Of a DNA stretch of 64,000 nt, positions 10,696-18,314 are shown one piece after another. Source of the DNA: Candidatus Thiodubiliella sp. (GTDB lineage: Bacteria; Pseudomonadota; Gammaproteobacteria; PS1; Pseudothioglobaceae); assembly GCA_029237605.1 (NCBI GenBank), contig JAQRGB010000001.1, forward strand, positions 124,001 through 188,000. The letters are read 5' to 3'. The notes beneath the pieces are model-generated. The model was not told the DNA's origin. It made no database searches and was given only the letters and a program-made list of their open reading frames with translations. Made by a program: the position numbers and the translations under genes. How positions within the stretch are numbered: position 1 is the first letter of the stretch; the number at the start of each line of letters is the position of its first letter.

Positions 10696-12076
10696 TATTT
10701 TGTAATGCTTTACCAGTTTTAATTAAACGATTTAATAGTGCTATTATATTCACTTGATTGATGTTAATATTACTAATCAATAGTCGAAATACAAATTTTT
10801 CTCTTATATAAGCAAAAGCAAGTAAAGACTGTTCATCTTTTAGTAGTTTATTGCGTAAATTTTTGTTAAAAATATTGGACTCTTGTGCTTTAAAACGAAA
10901 ACACACATTAAACGAGTTACGCTTAGCCATCATTTCCAGCTCGCTACTAGAATTAATGAAGCCCTCTGCGAATTTTGCTAATTGATAATAATTTTCAACT
11001 TTGTCAGAAAAACCTTGCTTACTATAAAACTTCCAATCTAAAAACCATTTTAAGCTGTCCACGCGACGACCACATTGCAATGAAGTTACGCCTAAATCAA
11101 CTTTATTGTCTCGAAAAATATAACTATTATCACCATCTGCACAAGTGTAGGATAATAAATTTTTATGATTTAATAGCAAAAAGTTGCACATTAGACTGCT
11201 GCCAAGCATTTTATGAAAATCCATAGTAAAAGAATCTAGTTTTTCAATGCCACTTAAAAATTTAGCTTTTAATATTGGGCTCATTACCGCTGCCCCACCC
11301 CAGGCACCATCGCCATGTAACCAAAAATGGTGTTTATTTTTTAGCATTATTAATTTTTCAATATTGTCATAAGCGCCGCGCACTGTTGTACCCAAAGTTG
11401 CACAAACAAAAAATACCATCCCTCCATTTTTTTGAATTTTATGAATGGATTTATCAAGTGCTGAAATATCCATTTCTCCATTTTTAGTCGTTGGAACTTT
11501 AATTAAATGTTCAACACCAATACCTAAAATATTAGCAGCTTTATCTAGTGAATAATGTGCATCTTGACTAATAAAAGCAAACAAAGGAATTTGATTAAAC
11601 AGCCCTTGTTTTTTAACATCTTTTAATGCTTGATTGCGTGCCACCATCATAGCAATCATATTAGCATTACTTGAGCCCGTCGTCATCTGTCCTTCACCTT
11701 GTTTAAAGCCAACACAATTAAGCATTTGCTCAAGCATATAAGTCTCCATTAAAGTGGCAACTGGAGCAGATTCAAAGGTACAGGCTGAAGTGTTAGTAAG
11801 TGCAGCAACAACCTCTCCTAAAATTGAAGGGGCATTGGCGCCAGACCACATACGGTTAGCAAAGCTAATATGACTAGTATTAGGGGAATAATCTATATAT
11901 TTCTGTATCCAAATAAACAATTGCTCCCAGTCTTGAGTTGATTGTTTGTTTAAATCTAATATTTCAGTTAATTCAGTGGTTGATTGATAGTCAATCAACT
12001 GATTGTCATCTTTTGATCTTTTGCATTGTAATAATACTTGCGTTATTTTTTCAAGCAACTCATTATCTTGCATCAA
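10688..12076 (-). CDS. PLP-dependent group II decarboxylase (glutamate / cysteine-sulfinate decarboxylase family)
   Basis: 462 residues, the usual size. The fold-type I landmarks are TTGSSNANMIAMMVARNQ, CATLGTTVRGAYDNI, HGDGAWGGAAVMSP with the Asp that pairs with the PLP ring nitrogen, and DFHKMLGSSLMCNF with the Lys that forms the Schiff base. Members decarboxylate glutamate, aspartate, tyrosine or cysteine sulfinate. The adjoining cysteine-dioxygenase-like gene makes cysteine sulfinate (giving hypotaurine) the best guess; aspartate (giving beta-alanine) cannot be excluded. It is 12 bases after the DoxX-like gene and overlaps the cupin gene by 8 bases. Confidence 0.85.
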   Translation of the reverse strand: MMQDNELLEKITQVLLQCKRSKDDNQLIDYQSTTELTEILDLNKQSTQDWEQLFIWIQKYIDYSPNTSHISFANRMWSGANAPSILGEVVAALTNTSACTFESAPVATLMETYMLEQMLNCVGFKQGEGQMTTGSSNANMIAMMVARNQALKDVKKQGLFNQIPLFAFISQDAHYSLDKAANILGIGVEHLIKVPTTKNGEMDISALDKSIHKIQKNGGMVFFVCATLGTTVRGAYDNIEKLIMLKNKHHFWLHGDGAWGGAAVMSPILKAKFLSGIEKLDSFTMDFHKMLGSSLMCNFLLLNHKNLLSYTCADGDNSYIFRDNKVDLGVTSLQCGRRVDSLKWFLDWKFYSKQGFSDKVENYYQLAKFAEGFINSSSELEMMAKRNSFNVCFRFKAQESNIFNKNLRNKLLKDEQSLLAFAYIREKFVFRLLISNININQVNIIALLNRLIKTGKALQNNV

Positions 12077-12088
12077 GATAAAATACCT

Positions 12089-12592
12089 CTAATTATGTTT
12101 TTTATTCATCAATGCTATAACAATACCTAGAATTAGGATAGACAAAGCAATATTTGCTAGGCTTGTGTTTATAAATATCTCTGCATTCTGACAGGCTAGT
12201 TCTTTAGTGTATTTAACACCGTTGTTACACCAAGTTAATACCCATCCCAGCGGGGTAAAAATATGGAAAAATACTGCTCCCATCATTAACATTGACGCCA
12301 TTATGCCACCAATATAATGAAGTTTTTTTTGTTTTTTCCACAGTATTATAGGCGCTAATAATACTAGCGCTGTTACTAGCTCAGCAGCACCAATAAAGAT
12401 TGCTCCATATTCAGTAAATAACTCACCTAATGTAGAATTAATAACGTCTTTAATCCAATCTCCAATAGTGCTAAAAATATGCCGCGGCTCTAACGCGGCA
12501 TTATCAAATTTATAAAAAAGCGAATTAAGAAACTCACTTGATATCCATAAGGCGATTACCCAACTAACTACAATTCTAATTATATTACTCAT
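12089..12592 (-). CDS. DoxX-like membrane protein
   Basis: 167 residues with four hydrophobic helices, arranged as in the DoxX family: an N-terminal span, then GAIFIGAAELVTALVLLAP, then YIGGIMASMLMMGAVFFHIFTPLG, then a C-terminal span. DoxX relatives are linked to thiosulfate or redox-stress metabolism at the membrane, but functions vary widely. A loop between the last spans has two Cys (WCNNGVKYTKELAC). It is the first gene of the six-gene operon running to 7961. The start is supported by AGGAG three bases before the ATG, and short 8-base tandem repeats lie directly before that ribosome site. Confidence 0.65.
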   Translation of the reverse strand: MSNIIRIVVSWVIALWISSEFLNSLFYKFDNAALEPRHIFSTIGDWIKDVINSTLGELFTEYGAIFIGAAELVTALVLLAPIILWKKQKKLHYIGGIMASMLMMGAVFFHIFTPLGWVLTWCNNGVKYTKELACQNAEIFINTSLANIALSILILGIVIALMNKKHN

Positions 12593-12600
12593 ATGCTCCT

Positions 12601-12621
12601 CTACTACTCTACTACTCTACT
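12601..12621. repeat. 8-base tandem repeat abutting the ribosome site of the DoxX-like gene
   Basis: CTACTACT is repeated about 2.6 times on the plus strand (AGTAGTAG on the coding strand), ending at the AGGAG ribosome site of the operon's first gene. Changes in copy number could alter leader length or initiation. Confidence 0.7.
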
Positions 12622-12656
12622 TTTTACATTTTACATTTTATTATTATTTTTTTAAA

Positions 12657-13718
12657 TTATAAACGATTTAATGCCTTACCAGAATCTAAAACTGCCCTTG
12701 TCATTTCAGCTGATTCAGCTAACGAGTTAGCCTTTTTAGTATGCCAAAGAATTAAACTAGCAGCTAAAACTAAGCCATCATAAAATAGCCCTTTGTATCC
12801 TGATAAAGCAGATTTTCCCAGTTTAACTGTATAATCTGCCAAAGCTTTAATATCATTATGCACATTCAACTTATCAGGAAATGAAATAGCACGTAACTCT
12901 TGATTAATACCCATTGACTTAGGGTTGATATCTATTCTACCTTGCTCAATTAATCCCCTATAAGAAATCATTAAACCTTTTTGACGAAGTGAAGGAATCA
13001 CTCCGCCTTCAACTCCACGCACTAATAATGCACTATCCATACCACTAGCATCAACTAAATGTGCGTAAATTGGTGGATATGGTTTATGGACATAGCCCAA
13101 AATTGAATGCGTATTTTTTCCTCTTAATGGACCAATAAGCGTTTCTACGGTATTTATCACGGTACGCTTAACAAGCCGCTCTCGTAATGGCACCAAGTCA
13201 TGTAAGTCACTACAATAACTAGCTTGGTCAACATAACTCCAACCAATAGAAGAATCTTCTAAGCTATTTTTTGCTTGTTCAGTAGAACAATCAACATTCA
13301 AACCCAATGCTTGGTTAATATGCCTATGCGTCAGTCCAAATTTTGGCGATACACTGTCAAGTCCATGAATAATTGTTGGTAAGCCTAACTCTGCCAATAC
13401 TGGTGGTAAAAACGATGAAATAGGAATTGAACGATTATAACCACTATATGGGTCTCCCAAATCTACTAAATCAACTACATCAATCTGTTGTTTATCGCTC
13501 AGAGAAAGAATAGCGGCCAAAATACCCTTGTTTTCATCCATAGTTTCGCGCTTCATACGCAAAGCAATTAAGAATATAGCAGACTGTACGTCATCAACTT
13601 CGCCATGTAAAATGGCTTGCATACCATCTCTAGCCTCTTTAAATGTAATATCTTTACTTAAATCTGGACCTGTTGCCACGCGTTGAATAATAGATTTTAT
13701 TAAGTGTTGTGTATTCAT
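12657..13718 (-). CDS. Anthranilate phosphoribosyltransferase-like protein (TrpD2/YbiB family)
   Basis: A 353-residue protein with the fold of anthranilate phosphoribosyltransferase: an N-terminal helical bundle (DITFKEARDGMQAILHGEVDDVQSAIFLIALRMK) followed by a nucleoside phosphorylase-type domain. The ATG at 13718 (MNTQHL) is preferred to an ATG nine codons upstream because it follows the Rieske stop directly and has AAGG before it. The usual TrpD glycine motif for PRPP is altered (VDLGDPYSGYNRSI), as in the YbiB/TrpD2 group, whose members bind nucleic acid and are not tryptophan enzymes. It is cotranscribed with the Rieske gene. Confidence 0.72.
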   Translation of the reverse strand: MNTQHLIKSIIQRVATGPDLSKDITFKEARDGMQAILHGEVDDVQSAIFLIALRMKRETMDENKGILAAILSLSDKQQIDVVDLVDLGDPYSGYNRSIPISSFLPPVLAELGLPTIIHGLDSVSPKFGLTHRHINQALGLNVDCSTEQAKNSLEDSSIGWSYVDQASYCSDLHDLVPLRERLVKRTVINTVETLIGPLRGKNTHSILGYVHKPYPPIYAHLVDASGMDSALLVRGVEGGVIPSLRQKGLMISYRGLIEQGRIDINPKSMGINQELRAISFPDKLNVHNDIKALADYTVKLGKSALSGYKGLFYDGLVLAASLILWHTKKANSLAESAEMTRAVLDSGKALNRL

Positions 13719-13719
13719 A

Positions 13720-14019
13720 TTAAGGTACCTTAATATATATTTCATTATTTTTTTGTTTAACTATATAGGTTTTCATATTATCCACATATTCTTCTGAACT
13801 ATCTCCCGTAGCTAAATCAAAACTATAGCCATGCAATGAACATTTTACTCTATTACCTTTAATACAGCCTAAAGTTAACTCAATGTCTTCATGTGGACAA
13901 CGGTTTTCTGCTGCATATAAAAAACCATTATTCATTGTTACAAATACCTTAATGCCATCTAGAGTCGTCGCTACCATCGTACCTTCTTTTGGCGAAATGT
14001 CTAATACTTTAATCCACAT
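13720..14019 (-). CDS. Rieske [2Fe-2S] ferredoxin-type protein
   Basis: 99 residues, a single Rieske domain. The cluster ligands are seen in RCPHEDIEL (Cys-x-His) and KCSLHGYSFD (Cys-x-x-His). It has no membrane anchor, so it is a soluble electron carrier like NirD or oxygenase ferredoxins. Its start touches the transglycosylase stop, and its stop is one base from the TrpD2-like start. Partners are unknown. Rieske genes next to this phosphoribosyltransferase-like gene are familiar near nitrite/sulfite metabolism in proteobacteria, but no reductase is present here. Confidence 0.88.
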   Translation of the reverse strand: MWIKVLDISPKEGTMVATTLDGIKVFVTMNNGFLYAAENRCPHEDIELTLGCIKGNRVKCSLHGYSFDLATGDSSEEYVDNMKTYIVKQKNNEIYIKVP

Positions 14020-14645
14020 TAAAAAAAACTCCAGACACTATTTTTATCTAACCTTGAAGCGCATCGATTAAGTTGCTGCTGATAATTCTTAGCATTAACA
14101 GCAACTTTTTTTGCAACTTTTTTAAGCCAAGGTTTATTATGATAAGTTTTACGATTAAAACCTCTATGCCCTTCATGATAAGCTAGATATTGGTTATAAG
14201 CATCATTTTTATTAATATTTGATAATTTTTTAGATCTATTGCCATACCAACCAATAAAATCAACAGAATCTTTAAAATCTTCACGACTTCCATCTATATT
14301 TCCTGTCTTTAGTTGGTATAACTCCCATGTTCCATCTGTTGCTTGTGCAAAGCCATGAGCAGTGGTTGGCCTAAACCAAGGTATTATACTAAATAATTTT
14401 GTTCTTGGTGGTTTTGCATCAGATTCAAAATGCGACTCTTGATAAATGATTGCCAATTGTACATACATTGGTATGCCATATTTTTTTTCTGATGCTTTCA
14501 CTGATTTGTACCAACTAACTTCTTCATCCATCAAAGTACAAATATTATTAACTGTTATCGCATCATATGAAAATAATGATAAGCAACTACTTAAAAATAA
14601 AGGCAATAATAATAGTGTAAGATTTTTCATTAATTTGTAGAACAA
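14019..14645 (-). CDS. Lytic transglycosylase-like SLT-domain lipoprotein
   Basis: 208 residues. The N-terminus is a lipoprotein signal with lipobox LSSC (Cys about residue 21), so it is anchored in a membrane. The SLT lysozyme-like domain follows: YGIPMYVQLAIIYQESHF has the catalytic Glu, and AHGFAQATDGTWELY and YLAYHEGHRGF are typical of the group. It cleaves peptidoglycan glycan strands. The start overlaps the end of the cold-shock-like gene by 16 bases, and its stop overlaps the Rieske start, so the genes are likely cotranscribed although functionally unrelated. Confidence 0.85.
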   Translation of the reverse strand: MFYKLMKNLTLLLLPLFLSSCLSLFSYDAITVNNICTLMDEEVSWYKSVKASEKKYGIPMYVQLAIIYQESHFESDAKPPRTKLFSIIPWFRPTTAHGFAQATDGTWELYQLKTGNIDGSREDFKDSVDFIGWYGNRSKKLSNINKNDAYNQYLAYHEGHRGFNRKTYHNKPWLKKVAKKVAVNAKNYQQQLNRCASRLDKNSVWSFF

Positions 14646-14960
14646 ATAAATTCCTTTACAAGAATTATAACTTGAATAATAAATAAAAATACAAACAATA
14701 TTATAATTGTTTTATCGGATAAATTCTTGCCTGATTTTCTTGATGTAGTTTTTGATTTACTATCCAAGCTAATGTTGCTAGCAACTAATCCTTTATCAGA
14801 AGTTTCTACATAGAATGCCACGCGAGCATTAACTTTTAAGCAATAATTATTAATAATATTTTTATGATGCATAAAATACTGCTCACCGTCATCACCTAAA
14901 ATAAAGCCATAACCCTTATTGCCAAACTTGATAACCTTGCCTTTTGTTTTTTTTTGCCAT
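14630..14960 (-). pseudogene. Cold-shock-domain protein with membrane tail, frameshifted at an A9 run
   Basis: Nucleic-acid-binding cold-shock domain fused to one C-terminal membrane span. The natural ATG is at 14960 and the frame begins MAKKK. An A9 run (14947-14955) then throws it out of frame; one more A would continue as TKGKVIKFGNKGYGFIL and DDGEQYFMHHKNI, the cold-shock RNA-binding motifs. No start codon exists in the correct frame before Met at 14872. The domain is otherwise intact, with VNARVAFYVETSDKGLVASN next and a span near residues 85-105 (IIILFVFLFIIQVIILV). So either a recent single-base loss or a gene read by slippage on the A run. It sits between tpm (2-base gap) and the transglycosylase (16-base overlap). 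Confidence 0.75.
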
Positions 14961-14962
14961 TT

Positions 14963-15619
14963 TTATTCTTTTGTTTTTCGTATACAATAGGATGCTTTTT
15001 CAATAAAATCAATATTTGCTTGTTGGTACTTGAGTTCGTTTTGAATATCGTCAAAACATTGTAATTGCTCACACTCAAATCCTGTCTTAAAAAGCAATGC
15101 CACTTCAGCTTCATTCACCGCATAAGGCGGCCCACTTATTTGCGACTGTGGATAATTCAGAGTTAACAACAACATCCGACAATTATTTGGCATTATAACG
15201 TATAAATGTTGCGTATATTTCGCCCTTAAATCTGCAGGTAGTGCAATCAGAGAAGCTCTGTCATATACTGCACTAATCATATTTAAATGAGTTACGTCAA
15301 GGTTAAAATAATTACCACAAAAAATACAAATATTCTGTGCATTGTAAACATTGAATTTATCCATCTTTTGTACAAAATATTCAATATTATTCTCAACAAA
15401 AAAAGCCTCAATAGCAAGTGCACTTAGCTCAACACCAACTACCTTATACCCATGCTCTAGGAAATACATCATATCACGACTCTTGCCACACAACGGCACA
15501 AATACTGTATCGCCTTTTTGCAAGGCTAGGCAATTAATGAATTCTAACAACCTAGTATTTATCGTATTTTTATGCCAACCAGTTTTATTACTATTCCAGC
15601 GTTGTATCCAATTTGTCAT
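14963..15619 (-). CDS. tpm: Thiopurine S-methyltransferase-like enzyme
   Basis: SAM-dependent methyltransferase of 218 residues. The signature begins with WIQRWNSNKTGWH, the SAM loop VPLCGKSRDMMYFLEHGYKVVGVELS follows (Cys-Gly-Lys-Ser is typical of the TPMT family), then YDRASLIALPADLR and SGPPYAV. Bacterial forms methylate sulfur, selenium or tellurium compounds, so it may detoxify metalloids. It is transcribed away from the divergent thioredoxin-like gene and leads into the cold-shock gene. Confidence 0.9.
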   Translation of the reverse strand: MTNWIQRWNSNKTGWHKNTINTRLLEFINCLALQKGDTVFVPLCGKSRDMMYFLEHGYKVVGVELSALAIEAFFVENNIEYFVQKMDKFNVYNAQNICIFCGNYFNLDVTHLNMISAVYDRASLIALPADLRAKYTQHLYVIMPNNCRMLLLTLNYPQSQISGPPYAVNEAEVALLFKTGFECEQLQCFDDIQNELKYQQANIDFIEKASYCIRKTKE

Positions 15620-15644
15620 TACTATCCCTTATAATGTACATAAC

Positions 15645-16175
15645 ATGAAAATCAAAGAACCAATTAGTACTGCAAAAAAATATTCTGGAAAAACTCGCAA
15701 AACTATCATGCAATTTACAATGGTTATTTTAGCCATTTTTGCTATCCGTGCGTGGCAACAACAAGATTTAACTACAGGAGTAGCTCCGAGTTTTACCTCT
15801 AAGGCCATAAGTGGTGAATTTATTAACAGCAATCCCTTGCCCAATCAAGCTGTGTTGATACATTTTTGGGCAACTTGGTGTACAATTTGTCATTTAGAAA
15901 ATGACAATATTCAAGCAATTAGTAAAAATTATCGTGTGCTGAATATTGCCATGCAATCTGGTACAGATATTGAGTTGAAAAAGTATGCTAAAGAGCACAA
16001 CATGCGCCTTGATAATATGATTAATGACAACTCGAATTTACTGGCAAAATTATTTGGGGTGCGTGCCACGCCAAGTAGTTTTTTTATTAACCCTGAAGGC
16101 ATAATTCAATTTAGTGAAGTAGGTTATGTCACCACACTTGGATATCGATTAAGACTGTGGTGGGCTGAACTATAA
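15645..16175 (+). CDS. Membrane-anchored thioredoxin-like (TlpA/DsbE type) protein
   Basis: A 176-residue protein with one N-terminal membrane span (residues 22-36, IMQFTMVILAIFAIRAW) and a periplasmic thioredoxin fold. The active site is WATWCTICH, a CxxC of the TlpA/ResA type, and RATPSSFFI supplies the cis-Pro. The ATG at 15645 is used because the longer upstream reading frame crosses the divergent tpm gene. Likely roles are reduction of periplasmic disulfides, as in cytochrome c maturation, or sulfur chemistry. It ends one base before ung, so the two may be cotranscribed. Confidence 0.85.
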   Translation: MKIKEPISTAKKYSGKTRKTIMQFTMVILAIFAIRAWQQQDLTTGVAPSFTSKAISGEFINSNPLPNQAVLIHFWATWCTICHLENDNIQAISKNYRVLNIAMQSGTDIELKKYAKEHNMRLDNMINDNSNLLAKLFGVRATPSSFFINPEGIIQFSEVGYVTTLGYRLRLWWAEL

Positions 16176-16176
16176 T

Positions 16177-16854
16177 ATGAATTGGCACCCACAAGTAAAT
16201 AGTTTATTACAGAATGAATCTGGGCAAAATCTAAAAGCATTTTTGCAGCAAGAAAAACAAGCTAAAAAAATAATTTACCCACGTTTTAGTCTACGATTTA
16301 GAGCTTTTGAATTAACACCATTTAATAACGTTAAGGTGGTAATTTTAGGGCAAGACCCTTATCCTGGTGACGCCCTAACAAAACACAATAAACCTATAAT
16401 AGGGCAAGCACATGGCTTAAGTTTTTCTGTACCTGATGAAGTAGCAATACCACCTTCTCTTAAAAATATTTATACAGAATTACAATCTGATATTGGCGTT
16501 ATACCTAGCAATAGCGGCAATCTTGAGCACTGGGCAAAACAAGGGGTATTATTACTTAATAGCATATTGACTGTTGAAAGAGGATTGCCTAAATCACATG
16601 CTAAATCTGGTTGGGTGAGTTTTACTAATGGAGTAGTTAATATTATTAGCACAGAAAAACAAAATGTAGTATTTTTACTATGGGGTATTTACGCTCAACA
16701 TAAAATGCAGTTGATTGATAAAAATAAACACTTGATTTTAACCACAACCCATCCTTCTCCATTATCAGTACATAAGGGGTTTTTTGGCTGCAAACATTTT
16801 TCTCAAACTAATAAGTATCTTAAAATGCATAAACTAAAGAAAATTAATTGGTAA
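16177..16854 (+). CDS. ung: Uracil-DNA glycosylase
   Basis: Removes uracil from DNA as the first step of base excision repair. The 225 residues carry the family 1 motifs: VVILGQDPYPGD with the catalytic Asp, GVLLLNSILTVERG, and HPSPLSVHKGFFGCKHFSQTN with the catalytic His and the Leu insertion loop. It starts one base after the thioredoxin-like gene, and pdxB follows on the same strand after 43 bases. Confidence 0.96.
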   Translation: MNWHPQVNSLLQNESGQNLKAFLQQEKQAKKIIYPRFSLRFRAFELTPFNNVKVVILGQDPYPGDALTKHNKPIIGQAHGLSFSVPDEVAIPPSLKNIYTELQSDIGVIPSNSGNLEHWAKQGVLLLNSILTVERGLPKSHAKSGWVSFTNGVVNIISTEKQNVVFLLWGIYAQHKMQLIDKNKHLILTTTHPSPLSVHKGFFGCKHFSQTNKYLKMHKLKKINW

Positions 16855-16897
16855 TACTAAATGATAATATTTAATCTTGTAATCTTTTAAAAAAAAT

Positions 16898-17938
16898 ATG
16901 AAACTAGTAATTGACGATGCATGCTATGCATATGAAAAAATATTTAGTAGTTTCGGCAAAATTGTAGCGTTGCCAGGTAAAAGTATTGACGCGTCATCAA
17001 TTAAAGACGCTAGCGTGCTTATTATACGTTCTCGTACTAAAGTTAATAAAAACTTATTAGCAGATAGTCAGGTCAAATTTATTGGCTCAACGGTAGCTGG
17101 ACTGGATCATGTTGACCAAGATTATTTAAAGGCAAATAATATCGCTTTTTTTTCAGCACAAGGTTGTAACTCTATAGCGGTAACTGAGTTTATAATAAGT
17201 AGCATTGTTAATCTTGCTAGTGAGCTAGATTTTGATTATACTAAAAAAACTTTAGGCATTATTGGCGTAGGTAACGTTGGATCGCATCTTGCGGCTAAGG
17301 CTAAATTAATGGGTATCAACACTTTACTCAACGACCCACCGCGTCAAGCGCGTGAAAACTTACCTGAATTTGTTGATTTGAAATCAGCACTAAATAGCGA
17401 TATTGTAACTTTTCATACTCCACTTACTTTCGATGGTGAATATCCATCATATCAATTATTAAATAAAAAAAATTTTCATAATATTACAAATAAAACTATT
17501 GTGCTTAATGCGGCACGTGGCGGTATTATTGCTGAGGATATTTGGCAAAAAACTCAAACTAAGGCAAATATTATTGACTGCTGGGAAAACGAACCAAATA
17601 TCAATCAAACTTTGCAAAAAAATGCCTATTGGGCAACGCCACATATAGCTGGACATTCGGTTGATGCTAAATTTATGGGTAGTTTTATGGTATATAAAGC
17701 CCTGTGTAAATTTACAGGTGTTAAACAAGATAAGCGTATTGTTAATTTAATAAACTCAAGGAGTTTATTAATCAGCGAAGATAATTTAAAAAATACACTG
17801 AATACTATTTATGATTTTAAGCAAGACACAATGGCAATTGAGAATATTGAGAATTTTGAATATTATCGTCGTAATTACCCTATTCGTTATGAATGGCATC
17901 ATTACAATAGTAAAGTAAAACTACCAATTGTTAAATAG
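16898..17938 (+). CDS. pdxB: Erythronate-4-phosphate dehydrogenase
   Basis: Oxidises 4-phosphoerythronate in the DXP-independent pyridoxal phosphate pathway of gammaproteobacteria. The 346 residues fit PdxB. The D-2-hydroxyacid dehydrogenase fold has [20 protein letters not shown] for [14 protein letters not shown] with the catalytic Arg, and [12 protein letters not shown] with the catalytic His. A C-terminal PdxB dimerisation region is present ([12 protein letters not shown]). It converges on a small minus-strand gene with an 8-base overlap. Confidence 0.94.
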   Translation: MKLVIDDACYAYEKIFSSFGKIVALPGKSIDASSIKDASVLIIRSRTKVNKNLLADSQVKFIGSTVAGLDHVDQDYLKANNIAFFSAQGCNSIAVTEFIISSIVNLASELDFDYTKKTLGIIGVGNVGSHLAAKAKLMGINTLLNDPPRQARENLPEFVDLKSALNSDIVTFHTPLTFDGEYPSYQLLNKKNFHNITNKTIVLNAARGGIIAEDIWQKTQTKANIIDCWENEPNINQTLQKNAYWATPHIAGHSVDAKFMGSFMVYKALCKFTGVKQDKRIVNLINSRSLLISEDNLKNTLNTIYDFKQDTMAIENIENFEYYRRNYPIRYEWHHYNSKVKLPIVK

Positions 17939-18314
17939 ATTTTTTGCCTAATAAATAGGCGTCCATTAAGGCTGCGGTAATATCATTATTAGATTTGAAC
18001 TGTTCAGCAATTACTTTAATTTTTGACAAGCATTCTGATTTCCGTTGATTTTCTTTAAGTTTCACTAAATCTAGTTTTCCATTAGCAATACAACCTTCTA
18101 CGTAACCATTTGCATCAGAAAAAATAATATTTTGATCCATTATAATTTCAAGTTCATAGGTGTGTAAACCAATATTATTATTTTGTACAATATCTATATA
18201 AATAAATTTATAAAAATCTTCATGACTGATTATTCTATCAACTTCAATCTCACTTGATAAGGCATAGCTTTCACCTTTGAAATCAAATTCTATTGTTGCT
18301 GTTAAAGTATTCAT
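17931..18314 (-). CDS. Small unknown protein cotranscribed with cbbO
   Basis: 127 residues without signal or membrane segment. The N-terminal half is beta-rich ([34 protein letters not shown]), the second half more helical ([18 protein letters not shown] and [14 protein letters not shown]). It begins exactly where cbbO stops and ends by overlapping convergent pdxB. This tight coupling suggests a part in RuBisCO activation or maturation, but I do not recognise a family. Confidence 0.7.
   Translation of the reverse strand: MNTLTATIEFDFKGESYALSSEIEVDRIISHEDFYKFIYIDIVQNNNIGLHTYELEIIMDQNIIFSDANGYVEGCIANGKLDLVKLKENQRKSECLSKIKVIAEQFKSNNDITAALMDAYLLGKKSI

Noticed and set aside
15351-15644. Longer N-terminus for the thioredoxin-like protein
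   Set aside because: It runs through the divergent tpm gene; the membrane-span start at 15645 fits the family.
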